Assembly (NCBI RefSeq): GCF_021389955.1
Contig: NZ_CP089980.1
Coordinates: forward strand, 4,521,001-4,585,000
Reading direction: 5' to 3'
Source: Fulvivirga maritima
GTDB taxonomy: Bacteria; Bacteroidota; Bacteroidia; Cytophagales; Cyclobacteriaceae
DNA: 64,000 nt
Position numbers and translations under genes: made by a program. The notes beneath the pieces are model-generated. The model worked only from the letters and a program-made list of their open reading frames with translations. It was not told the DNA's origin and made no database searches. Shown piece by piece: positions 38,332 to 46,796 of the stretch (position 1 is its first letter; the number at the start of each line of letters is the position of its first letter).

Positions 38332-39903
38332 ATGAAAAAAATATTAATAAATACATGTGTATTTGGGATGTTACTACTCATTGCCGTAGGATGTAGCGAT
38401 AAGTTAGAAGATTACTATATAGATCCTAATGAAACTACCAATGCCGATATTAGTAAGCTCTTTACTAATATGTTATATAACGACTATATAAGGCCGACTT
38501 ACTGGGATTATAGAACTTTTAAAATGGAAGCTTCTGCGAAGTTCTCATTGTATTATGGCTTTGGAGTTGCAAACAGAATGTATCAGCCAAGTGCTGGTTA
38601 TATGGAAGACAGATGGGAAGGGTTCTATAGTAATGGAATAATGAATAGTTATCGTTCTATGGAGCAGAAATACATGAGCCTAAGTGATGAAGAACAAATT
38701 AATAATGAAGTTTTCATGCAACTAGGCAAAATCATTTTGTACGATCAGGCTTCGGAGTTAATTGATTATTGGGGAGACATACCTTTCTCAGAAGCAGGTT
38801 CCTTAAATTTGACCAATTCACTGGGAATGGCAAAATTTGATGATGCTGCAGAGTTGTATTCCACGTTTATTTCAAATTTAGATGAGATCAACAGCTATCT
38901 CTCTACTTTAGAAATGTCTTCAAGTACTAGTGGTCAGCTCAATGCACAGGATATTCTAAACGGTGGAGATATAATTAGTTGGAGAAGATATGCTAATTCA
39001 CTAAGAGCCAGACTGTTGATGAGAATAAGTGACTATGATGCTGCTAAAGCACAAACTGAGCTTACTAAAATGTTCGCAGATGAAGCTACTTATCCAATAG
39101 TATCTTCAAACGAAGAAAACATTTTGTTAGAGGTGAACCCTGAGTCAAGTAATTTTTACTCAGACATTACGAATGCACTTCAGGAACTTAGTTTTGGCCC
39201 GTATGCAGGAGATTATATGCTTGAAGATGTGATGGTGGCAACTAATGACCCTAGAACGGATGTGTTTTGGGATGCAGGTTCTGGGGGCTTTGTAGGTGTA
39301 CCGACGGAAGCTACAACTAACGAGCAACAGAACTTGGCAAATGATGGCGTTTTAGCTTCATTTGATACACTCACATTTTTATATAACTGGAATATACCTG
39401 GAGTAATTTTTACGTCTGCTGAAATGAATTTCATAAAAGCAGAAGCTTTTGAGAAATGGGGCGGTGGTAGTGCTGAAGAGGCATATACGGCTGGTATAGA
39501 AGAGTCTATTGATTTTTATTATTCATTGAATCAGAATGCTTCTGTGGGTACTTCATTTCCTTCGTTTGCAAGAGAGCCAATGGAAAAACCTGAGGAGAGT
39601 GTAGTCACTAGCTATCTAACAAACGCAGCCATCGCTTATACAGGGTCGACTGAGGAGAAGATGGAGAAAATAGCAACTCAGAAATGGCTGCATTATTTTA
39701 TCCTTCAGTCAGGTCAGGCATGGTCAGAAATAAGAAGAACCGGATATCCTGAATTGAATCTCCCTGTAGATCCCACTACGGGGGAATTACCTCCTTCAAG
39801 ATTATTATATCCTGCTACTGAGAGAAGTAATAATGGTGCAAATTACGCTGCCGTAGCTTCTAAAGATACCAGGGGCACTAAAATATTCTGGGATGTTGAT
39901 TAA
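38332..39903 (+). CDS. susD: SusD/RagB-family glycan-binding lipoprotein
   Basis: A 523-residue lipoprotein with lipobox LIAVGCSD. SusD features include DQASELIDYWGDIPFSEAG and ILYDQA in the TPR-like helical part, MNFIKAEAFEKWG in the C-terminal part, and the late WSEIRRTGYPEL segment typical of the SusD-like_2 subgroup. It binds oligosaccharides at the cell surface and caps the preceding SusC. It lies 18 bases after susC and is followed by the fasciclin lipoprotein gene, so the three form one operon. Confidence 0.9.
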   Translation: MKKILINTCVFGMLLLIAVGCSDKLEDYYIDPNETTNADISKLFTNMLYNDYIRPTYWDYRTFKMEASAKFSLYYGFGVANRMYQPSAGYMEDRWEGFYSNGIMNSYRSMEQKYMSLSDEEQINNEVFMQLGKIILYDQASELIDYWGDIPFSEAGSLNLTNSLGMAKFDDAAELYSTFISNLDEINSYLSTLEMSSSTSGQLNAQDILNGGDIISWRRYANSLRARLLMRISDYDAAKAQTELTKMFADEATYPIVSSNEENILLEVNPESSNFYSDITNALQELSFGPYAGDYMLEDVMVATNDPRTDVFWDAGSGGFVGVPTEATTNEQQNLANDGVLASFDTLTFLYNWNIPGVIFTSAEMNFIKAEAFEKWGGGSAEEAYTAGIEESIDFYYSLNQNASVGTSFPSFAREPMEKPEESVVTSYLTNAAIAYTGSTEEKMEKIATQKWLHYFILQSGQAWSEIRRTGYPELNLPVDPTTGELPPSRLLYPATERSNNGANYAAVASKDTRGTKIFWDVD

Positions 39904-39961
39904 CATCAGACCTAAGGATATGTATATAGATAATTTTAGAATATTTATTTTTAAAAAAAAT

Positions 39962-40885
39962 ATGAAAGAAGTCATTCATAAAATGTCAAAATTATTCAAA
40001 CTCATGGCTTTTAGCTCTGCTATTTTGTTAGCTGCCTGTAGTAATGATGATGATAATAATAGTACCCTTCCAGATGGCAATATGCTATCTACACTTGAAA
40101 GAAATGGTTTTAGAATTTATGGCAAAGCGATTGTGGAATCAGGGGTGGATGCAGAATTATCTGATTCTGAGTTGTTCACAATATTTGCCCCGAAAGATGA
40201 GTTTTTTCAGGATCAGGGTGTAACGGTTAAAAATATTGGTGATGCCTATAATCTGAGAGAGGTGGTTTTGGCTCAAATTGTGAGTGGTGAATTTTATACA
40301 CGTGATTTAACTACAAATGAAATGCAGAGTCTAGGAGATACTGCTTATACAGCTAATCCTGCTAATCTTACGGTTAACGGGGCTGTGATTGCCGATCCTT
40401 ATAACTTAAGTGCAACAAATGGAGTGGTTCATTCTGTTTTGGATATATTCATAGATCCTACATTTAGGATTTATCCTAAACTTACAACTAAAAGTGAGTT
40501 AAGTACATTTCACTCTGTTATCAGTAAGTTTCAAGATATTGCAGATGCTCTTAATTCAGATGATCAATATACTTTAATAGCACCTACTAATACTGCCTTT
40601 GATGATTATTTAGAGGAACATGACTTGGATGATATTGAAAGTATATCTGAAACAGAATTGAAGAGAATTGTTCAATATCATATTATCGAGGATGTGATTT
40701 ATGAAACTGGCGATCTAGATTCTGGACAACTTATTACAACTTCATTAAATGAAGATGTGCAAGTAAATATCGTAGAAGAAGAGGGTAATCAGATATTTTT
40801 CTTCAATTGGTCCGAAATAACAGATGCTAATATCTACGCTGTTAATGGTAGAATACATATTGTAGATGAACTTCTGATGCCTTAA
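39962..40885 (+). CDS. Fasciclin (FAS1) domain lipoprotein
   Basis: About 307 residues from ATG 39962 (MKEVIHKMSKLF). ATG 39983 is also possible, and the longer frame from 39893 overlaps the end of susD. The lipobox is LLAACSND. Two FAS1 modules follow. The first contains FTIFAPKDEFF and ends ATNGVVHSVLDI. The second contains YTLIAPTNTAFDDYL and ends VNGRIHIVDELLMP. FAS1 domains mediate adhesion or carbohydrate contacts at cell surfaces. Its place directly after a SusCD pair suggests an accessory surface glycan-binding role, which is inference. A terminator follows. Confidence 0.83.
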   Translation: MKEVIHKMSKLFKLMAFSSAILLAACSNDDDNNSTLPDGNMLSTLERNGFRIYGKAIVESGVDAELSDSELFTIFAPKDEFFQDQGVTVKNIGDAYNLREVVLAQIVSGEFYTRDLTTNEMQSLGDTAYTANPANLTVNGAVIADPYNLSATNGVVHSVLDIFIDPTFRIYPKLTTKSELSTFHSVISKFQDIADALNSDDQYTLIAPTNTAFDDYLEEHDLDDIESISETELKRIVQYHIIEDVIYETGDLDSGQLITTSLNEDVQVNIVEEEGNQIFFFNWSEITDANIYAVNGRIHIVDELLMP

Positions 40886-40960
40886 ATGCAAATTAGCGAA
40901 CTAATGTTTCCTGCGGATTTATAATCAACGATAGAAATCTGTAATTAATCTTTATGAAAG

Positions 40961-40993
40961 AGGTCGGACAATTCGTTTTGTTCCGACCTTTTT
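40961..40993 (+). terminator. Terminator after the FAS1 gene
   Basis: AGGTCGGA and TCCGACCT form an 8-bp stem followed by TTTT, 75 bases after the FAS1 stop. Confidence 0.85.
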
Positions 40994-41042
40994 ATATAAT
41001 TAAGAAAAATCAGATCCGCTAGTTTATTCTATTAGCCTAATA

Positions 41043-41201
41043 TGGAGCTACTTTTGTTCAAAGTGTTTCTCCAATAACCAAAGACACTCATCTAACTGTA
41101 GGTTTAATTAGATCAAATTCTGAGCTAACACTCGCGAAATAATGACAACCAATGGAGTTGTCCATATTATAGATCAGGTACTGTTGCCTAACGATAGGTA
41201 G
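41043..41201 (+). pseudogene. Remnant of a second FAS1-domain gene
   Basis: One frame reads GATFVQSVSPITKDTHLTVG and runs to a stop. A second frame then reads NTREIMTTNGVVHIIDQVLL before TAG. The last part matches the C-terminal strand of FAS1 domains (TNGVVH-IIDxVLLP), and the first resembles the strand before it. No start codon, no N-terminal half and a frame break are seen. It therefore looks like the decayed end of a duplicated fasciclin gene downstream of the intact one. The region 40994-41231 otherwise holds nothing that I can support. Confidence 0.5.
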
Positions 41202-41231
41202 TATATTTTTCTTTAAGTAGGAGTATAAAAG

Positions 41232-41266
41232 GCCATCTCAAAATTTATGTTTGAGGTGGCTTTTTT
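41232..41266 (+). terminator. Hairpin terminator after the FAS1 remnant
   Basis: GCCATCTCAAA and TTTGAGGTGGC form an 11-bp stem with one wobble pair, followed by six T residues. It is probably the original terminator of the degraded gene. Confidence 0.8.
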
Positions 41267-41360
41267 ATTGCCATTATCTTCACTTAACATGTAGGTTTTC
41301 TGATGCTTAGCGGCTTGATGTTGTGTGTTCTTTAAAGCAGAATATCAAGCTTGTTTTTTG

Positions 41361-41374
41361 TGTGTCCGCAAACA
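41361..41374. promoter_or_regulatory. LacI-type operator, distal copy, second susC
   Basis: TGTGTCCGCAAACA matches the consensus at 12 of 14 bases. Its centre is 21 bases, about two helical turns, from that of the next operator. Confidence 0.6.
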
Positions 41375-41381
41375 TATTTAC

Positions 41382-41395
41382 TGTGTGCGCACACA
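41382..41395. promoter_or_regulatory. LacI-type operator, perfect copy, second susC
   Basis: TGTGTGCGCACACA, a perfect palindrome, 11 bases upstream of the -7 element at 41407-41414. Confidence 0.8.
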
Positions 41396-41406
41396 AAAAC
41401 CCAAAA

Positions 41407-41414
41407 TAATTTTG
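41407..41414 (+). promoter_or_regulatory. -7 promoter element of the second susC
   Basis: TAATTTTG fits TAnnTTTG exactly and repeats the element at 34702. It would place the transcription start near 41421 and give a leader of about 175 bases before susC. No small gene in this leader is convincing. Confidence 0.55.
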
Positions 41415-41597
41415 TTTTTGAAGATCCAGTGGCTAGTTTGGTGATCAACTTAGTGTTATGTAAATATTACTCATGTAAGTTCTTAATCAGTTTGGTCATG
41501 ATTAGGAAAGAGGTAATACTAAGGCAGGTTGCTAATACTCTGGCAGGAGTGATGCCAACCTGAATGTTTTTCATTTTTTAAAATTTATTAACATGTT

Positions 41598-44500
41598 ATG
41601 AAGCAAGTTTACAGCAATCCACCCAACTCGTATACTGTTTTGGGTTTAACAAAAACTGCTTTAAAGGAAACTTTTAAGGCAGAGAAATTGATCATGCAGT
41701 TTCTTTTAATGGCGCTTTTGGTTGTGTTTAATCAGGCACAAGCCCAAAGTCCAATAAGTGGAACTGTATTGGAAGAAACTACTGGTGAGCCTGTTCCTGG
41801 GGTTACTGTAGTAGTAAAGAATACATCTAGGGGAACAATTACAGATGGTGAAGGTCACTTTACCGTTGAGGCATCACCTGATGATATTTTAGTTTTTTCT
41901 TTTGTAGGTTTTAAAAGAAGAGAAATCAGTGTAGGAAATCAAACTAATTTTTCAGTTTCTCTTGAAGAAGATATTACTGAATTATCAGAAATAGTAGTAG
42001 TGGGATATGGAGAACAAAAGAAACAAAATTTAACAGGTGCAGTATCAGCCGTAGAATCTGAAACTTTAACAACCAGACCTGTAGGTCAGGTATCGGCTGC
42101 ATTACAAGGAGTGGCACCTGGAGTTACTGTTACACAAAGTAGTGGACAGCCTGGTGCTGATCAAGGAAGTATCCGTATCAGAGGTATTGGTACATTTAAT
42201 GACAATGCTCCTTTAGTTTTGGTTGATGGTGTTCAGTATAACATCAATGATATAGACCCTAATGATATTGAGTCAATGTCAGTACTTAAAGATGCGGCGG
42301 CAGCATCTATCTATGGAGTTAGAGCTGCAAATGGTGTAATCCTTATTAAAACTAAGAGGGGTGATAAAGGAGCTCCTAAAGTGTCTTACAACAATTATTT
42401 TGGATGGCAAAGACCTACTACTTTACCTGATTTTGTGGGAGCCCAGACCTATATGCAGCTAAGAAATTTAACAAGTACTAACACAGGTGGTGGCACCGTA
42501 TTTTCACAAGCGCAAATTGATGCTTACAATAACCCTGATCGTAATACATTTGAGTACCCAGACGTAAATTGGTTTGATAAAGTGTTAAATGCAAGTGGTT
42601 TTCAGCAGAGCCATAGCTTAGGTATTGCGGGTGGTGCAGATAATATTAAGTACCGCTTTTCAACTAATTATTTTGATCAAAAAGGGCTTGTTGAAAAGAC
42701 TGAATTTGAGCGTATTACAGTAAGATTAAATACTGATATTAAGCTTTCTGAGAGGTTAAATTTTAATGCAGATATTTCTGCTAAAATTTCTAATACAAAA
42801 GAACCTCAGGGAGGAACAAGTCAACAGTTCCAGACTGCTGATGCCACTAACCCATTGAATGGGATTAAAAATGAAGCCGGAGAATGGTTAAGAGCAAGAA
42901 ATGAAGATAATCCTTTAAGATTACAAGAAGAGGGGGGGCTTTATGAGGATAAGGAAAACCTTTATATGGGTAACTTCCGTGCAGATTATGAGATAATTGA
43001 TGGATTAACATTATCAGGGTTAGCCTCTGTCAACAATAGCTCTGAGTATTATAGTCAGCGTGATTTACTGTTTGAGTATGGAGATGTTGAACAGGGAGCC
43101 AATTCTGTTGCTAAAACTTCTGTTGATTTTTGGTTTACTAACATTCAAGGACTATTAAACTATCAAAAATCTTTTGGAGAACATTCTATAAAGGTGCTTG
43201 GAGGTATTTCAAGACTTACGAGGAGGTCTGATCAATTATATGCAGATAGACAAAATTTACCTGCACCTTATTTAGATCAATTAGATGCCGGAGAGCAAGA
43301 AAATCAACATATAAGTGGAAATGCTTATAAATATGCTTTGCAGTCTTATTTTGGAAGAATTAATTACTCTTTTAAAGATAGGTATCTATTAGAGGCCAAT
43401 ATAAGAAGAGATGGTTCTTCTCGTTTTCCTGATGGTCAAAAATGGGGGACATTTCCTTCGTTTTCTGCAGGTTGGATAATATCTAGAGAGGCGTTTATGG
43501 ATGATGTGACAATTTTTGATGAGTTAAAATTAAGAGGGTCATGGGGTAAATTAGGAAATGATAATACTTTAGATGGTAATGGAAGTGCAGATTATTATCC
43601 ATACCAATCAACACTTGAAGTTTCAAGTTATCCTTTTAATGGATCAATGGTTCAAACTTTACAATTAAGTTCTTATCCAAATAATTCTTTAACGTGGGAG
43701 ACTACAAAAATGACCGATTTCGGACTTGATCTTGTTCTTTTGTCAGGTAAGATAGATGCTACTTTTGATTATTATATTAAGGAAACTAATGATATTCTAA
43801 TGCCATACTTGCAACCAAGTTCTGTTGGTCTGTCATACCCTTTTCAAAATGTGGGATCTATGAAAAACAGAGGTTGGGAGCTAGCAGTTAATTATCATGG
43901 TACAGTAGGAGAAGATTTTTCTTTCACTATTGGAGGTAATATTGCTGATGTAAAGAATGAAGTAACTGATCTTAATGGAACAGATCAATTAGAGGATAGT
44001 AATGGTATTTTTACCGCCTTAAAAGTAGGTGATCCTATTAATGCATATTATGGATATGAAGTGGATGGAATGTTCCAAACAGAGGAACAGGTGAACAATT
44101 ATGCGAGTGTGGCTGGTGCAGCCCCCGGAGATTTGATTTATAGAGATGTAGATGGTAATGATGAAATCAATGCCGATGATAGAGTTTATCTAGGTAGTAA
44201 TATTCCAAGGTATACTTACGGTATTAACTTAGGCGCTGAGTATAAAAACTTTTCTTTGTCTGCATTTTTTCAAGGTGTAGGTGATGTTGATGTGCATACT
44301 TTAAATATTTTGCAAGCACCTATAGGTCCGGATGGAAACTTCAGAAGTCTTCATGAAGACAGTTGGACTCCAGAAAATACTAATGCAGCTTATCCACGAT
44401 TAGGAGCTAATGAGCAAAATAATCAAGCTTCTTCTTATTGGGTAAAGAGCGGGGCATATCTTAGACTTAAAAATGTACGATTGAATTACAGGCTTCCTTC

Positions 44501-44669
44501 TGAGTGGTTAGAAAGTGTAAACATTTCAAATTGCAGTTTATTTGTTAGTGGTCAAAATTTATTAACCTTTTCTGGTTTGGAAGACGGAATAGATCCAGAA
44601 ACGCCATCCACTAGTAGATACTATCCACAAGTTAAAATTTATACGTTTGGAGTAAATGTTAACTTTTAA
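41598..44669 (+). CDS. susC: SusC-family TonB-dependent outer-membrane transporter
   Basis: A 1023-residue intact transporter. The signal peptide (FLLMALLVVFNQAQA) follows an N-terminal extension. Residues about 50-125 are a carboxypeptidase-regulatory-like domain (ISGTVLEETTGEPVPGVTVV), then a TonB-box region (EIVVVGYGEQ) and the plug (GSIRIRGIGTFND, PLVLVDGVQY, VLKDAAAASIYGVRAANGV). The barrel includes FEANIRRDGSSRF-like YLLEANIRRDGSSRF and ends in KIYTFGVNVNF. It is of the standard SusC length. The susD partner begins 11 bases downstream. With the first pair it gives the locus two separate import systems, perhaps for different N-glycan fragments. Confidence 0.94.
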   Translation: MKQVYSNPPNSYTVLGLTKTALKETFKAEKLIMQFLLMALLVVFNQAQAQSPISGTVLEETTGEPVPGVTVVVKNTSRGTITDGEGHFTVEASPDDILVFSFVGFKRREISVGNQTNFSVSLEEDITELSEIVVVGYGEQKKQNLTGAVSAVESETLTTRPVGQVSAALQGVAPGVTVTQSSGQPGADQGSIRIRGIGTFNDNAPLVLVDGVQYNINDIDPNDIESMSVLKDAAAASIYGVRAANGVILIKTKRGDKGAPKVSYNNYFGWQRPTTLPDFVGAQTYMQLRNLTSTNTGGGTVFSQAQIDAYNNPDRNTFEYPDVNWFDKVLNASGFQQSHSLGIAGGADNIKYRFSTNYFDQKGLVEKTEFERITVRLNTDIKLSERLNFNADISAKISNTKEPQGGTSQQFQTADATNPLNGIKNEAGEWLRARNEDNPLRLQEEGGLYEDKENLYMGNFRADYEIIDGLTLSGLASVNNSSEYYSQRDLLFEYGDVEQGANSVAKTSVDFWFTNIQGLLNYQKSFGEHSIKVLGGISRLTRRSDQLYADRQNLPAPYLDQLDAGEQENQHISGNAYKYALQSYFGRINYSFKDRYLLEANIRRDGSSRFPDGQKWGTFPSFSAGWIISREAFMDDVTIFDELKLRGSWGKLGNDNTLDGNGSADYYPYQSTLEVSSYPFNGSMVQTLQLSSYPNNSLTWETTKMTDFGLDLVLLSGKIDATFDYYIKETNDILMPYLQPSSVGLSYPFQNVGSMKNRGWELAVNYHGTVGEDFSFTIGGNIADVKNEVTDLNGTDQLEDSNGIFTALKVGDPINAYYGYEVDGMFQTEEQVNNYASVAGAAPGDLIYRDVDGNDEINADDRVYLGSNIPRYTYGINLGAEYKNFSLSAFFQGVGDVDVHTLNILQAPIGPDGNFRSLHEDSWTPENTNAAYPRLGANEQNNQASSYWVKSGAYLRLKNVRLNYRLPSEWLESVNISNCSLFVSGQNLLTFSGLEDGIDPETPSTSRYYPQVKIYTFGVNVNF

Positions 44670-44680
44670 TTGACAGAAAT

Positions 44681-46258
44681 ATGAGAAATAGATATATAAT
44701 ATTAATTTTTTTGGGTGTAGCTGTGTTTTTCAGCTCCTGCGATACAGACGATTTTCTAGATCAGCAACCAATGGATGAGGTGTCGGGCGAGGCATATTGG
44801 CAAACAATTGATCAAGCTCAGTCAGCTTTAGATAATGGATATAGATATCTAAGAGATGATTATTATAGAATGGTGATATCTGCCACAACTGATGATAGTT
44901 ATTCTTGGAGTGATTGGCCTACTGATGCTAAGTTTGTAGGTACTGGGACTGCTACTACTACTGCTGGTTATTTTTCCCATTATTGGTCCACGAATTTTCG
45001 AATTGTTAGTTCATCAAATTTTTTATTAGATAATATTGATAATATTGAAGGAGATGAAGCTAGTCTAAATGAAATTCGAGGACAAGCACTGACTCTTAGA
45101 GCCTATGCTTATCAACAATTAATTGCTCTTTTTGGTGATGTGCCTAGAGTAGAGCATGTGCCTTCTCCTGAGGAGCTTTATCCTACTCTTACTAGTAGAG
45201 AGGAAATAGCTAATTGGATAGTTGATGATTTAACGCAAGCTGCGGAGTATCTTCCCGTTTCTTATGAAGGTGAATCAGGTAGAGTAACTAGAGGTGTGGC
45301 ACTTGCTATTAAAGCTCGTGTTTTGCTATATGAAGGAGATTGGCAAAGAGCAGCTGAGGCTGCGCAAGAAGTTATGGATCTAGGGGCTTACTCAATAGAT
45401 GATGATTATTTATCTTTATTTGATGGAACAAACAAAGGAAGTACTGAGATTATTTTTGCAGCTCAATATTCAACTAATAGTAAAAATGCGATTGCTACTT
45501 GGGTAGGAGGTCCTGCCGTAGGAGGATGGAGTCAAATAGTACCGCTCCAGAGTCTAATTGATGCATATGAAATGACGGATGGGCAGACTATTGATGAATC
45601 CCCCTTGTACGACTCTTCTAATCCTTTTGACAATAGAGATCCCAGGTTATCACTTACGGTTATTCTTCCTGGAGGGGTAGTTAATGGTAGTGTTGTTGAT
45701 GTAACGGATACCACCAGTGGTAATATAAATGTGATAGGTGCAAATAATGCATCTCCTACTGGATATTATTATAGAAAGTATGTGGCAGACGATATATCTG
45801 GAGATTGGGATCAGAGATCTTATAATGATGAAATATTGATTAGATATGCTGAAGTATTACTTACTTATGCTGAAGCTAAAATTGAAGCAGGTCAGATTGA
45901 TGGTACAGTATTGGACGCAATTAATCAGGTGAGACAAAGACAAGGTGTTGAAATGCCAGCAGTAACTACTACATCAGCTGCAGAATTAAGGGAAATTGTA
46001 AGAAGAGAACGCAGAGTGGAATTCGCTTTAGAAGAGCATAGGCTATTCGATATTCGCAGATGGAGAATTGCAGAAGATGTGATGCCAGGAAATGTGTATG
46101 GGATTCTTAATGATTTTGATGAGAGGAGAGGTGATTATGGTCAGCATATTTTGATTGAAGAACGTTATTTCGATCCTTCTAAAGATTATTTATGGCCTAT
46201 TCCTCAGCAGGAAATGGACTTAAATGAGAATTTACAACCAACAGGTGGTTGGTATTAA
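44681..46258 (+). CDS. susD: SusD/RagB-family glycan-binding lipoprotein
   Basis: A 525-residue lipoprotein with lipobox VFFSSCDT and the typical SusD start DDFLDQQPMDEVSGEAYW. The TPR-like part contains LRAYAYQQLIALFGDVPRV. The C-terminal part contains LIRYAEVLLTYAEAKIEAGQ and RRERRVEFALEEHRLFDIRRW, a strong RagB/SusD signature. It ends YLWPIPQQEMDLNENL, the usual SusD C-terminus. It is the binding partner of the preceding SusC. A terminator follows. Confidence 0.95.
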   Translation: MRNRYIILIFLGVAVFFSSCDTDDFLDQQPMDEVSGEAYWQTIDQAQSALDNGYRYLRDDYYRMVISATTDDSYSWSDWPTDAKFVGTGTATTTAGYFSHYWSTNFRIVSSSNFLLDNIDNIEGDEASLNEIRGQALTLRAYAYQQLIALFGDVPRVEHVPSPEELYPTLTSREEIANWIVDDLTQAAEYLPVSYEGESGRVTRGVALAIKARVLLYEGDWQRAAEAAQEVMDLGAYSIDDDYLSLFDGTNKGSTEIIFAAQYSTNSKNAIATWVGGPAVGGWSQIVPLQSLIDAYEMTDGQTIDESPLYDSSNPFDNRDPRLSLTVILPGGVVNGSVVDVTDTTSGNINVIGANNASPTGYYYRKYVADDISGDWDQRSYNDEILIRYAEVLLTYAEAKIEAGQIDGTVLDAINQVRQRQGVEMPAVTTTSAAELREIVRRERRVEFALEEHRLFDIRRWRIAEDVMPGNVYGILNDFDERRGDYGQHILIEERYFDPSKDYLWPIPQQEMDLNENLQPTGGWY

Positions 46259-46310
46259 AAGAGGCTATAATTAGTATAGTATAGGTTAATTTTTTTTTTC
46301 AACTTTTGAA

Positions 46311-46343
46311 AAGCCGTGTTCACGTAGGAACACGGCTTTTTTT
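46311..46343 (+). terminator. Terminator of the second susCD operon
   Basis: AAGCCGTGTTC and GAACACGGCTT form an 11-bp stem with a 6-base loop, followed by a T run. Confidence 0.9.
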
Positions 46344-46755
46344 ATGAATTATATTTTAGCTCTTCCATTTTTTGATGGGGAGGTGTTTTATAGATCAAAA
46401 TGTAGGTGTAAAATGTGATGTATTGTTTTGTCTTAATGATCTCGTTTAATAGAGCATAGAAGCTTCATTAGTGGGTGATGATTAGATTTATCATTTAGAG
46501 TAAATGACTTATTGTTAAGTGTGTAAGGAGTGTATTATTTTGGTGCTTTATTCTCTTACAAGAGATTAAAAGCATAAAAGAATTATTAGTTTACTAAAAG
46601 TGGAATACGTAAATAATGTTCTAAAGGATAAACTTCAGCTATACGATAGAAAGAGGGGGTTTATCGGTTGGATGCACTATCTGGTATAAGATTAGGGAAT
46701 AGTATGGAGTAGATTGGGAAAAATGCAACAGCAAGAGGAGAGGGCTTGTAAAAGA
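46344..46755. other. Intergenic gap between convergent units
   Basis: About 410 bases between the susCD terminator and the GH35 terminator. It is AT-rich. I see no supported gene, operator or repeat in it. Confidence 0.4.
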
Positions 46756-46783
46756 ACAAGCCTGTAATTATTTGCAGGCTTGT
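46756..46783 (-). terminator. Terminator after GH35
   Basis: ACAAGCCTG and CAGGCTTGT form a 9-bp stem, 13 bases after the GH35 stop on the minus strand. A short TCTTTT tract follows. Confidence 0.7.
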
Positions 46784-46796
46784 ATCATTGGGTGGA

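Noticed and set aside
41351-41563. 70-codon open frame covering the second susC promoter
   Set aside because: It spans both operators and the -7 element, so it is control sequence rather than a gene.
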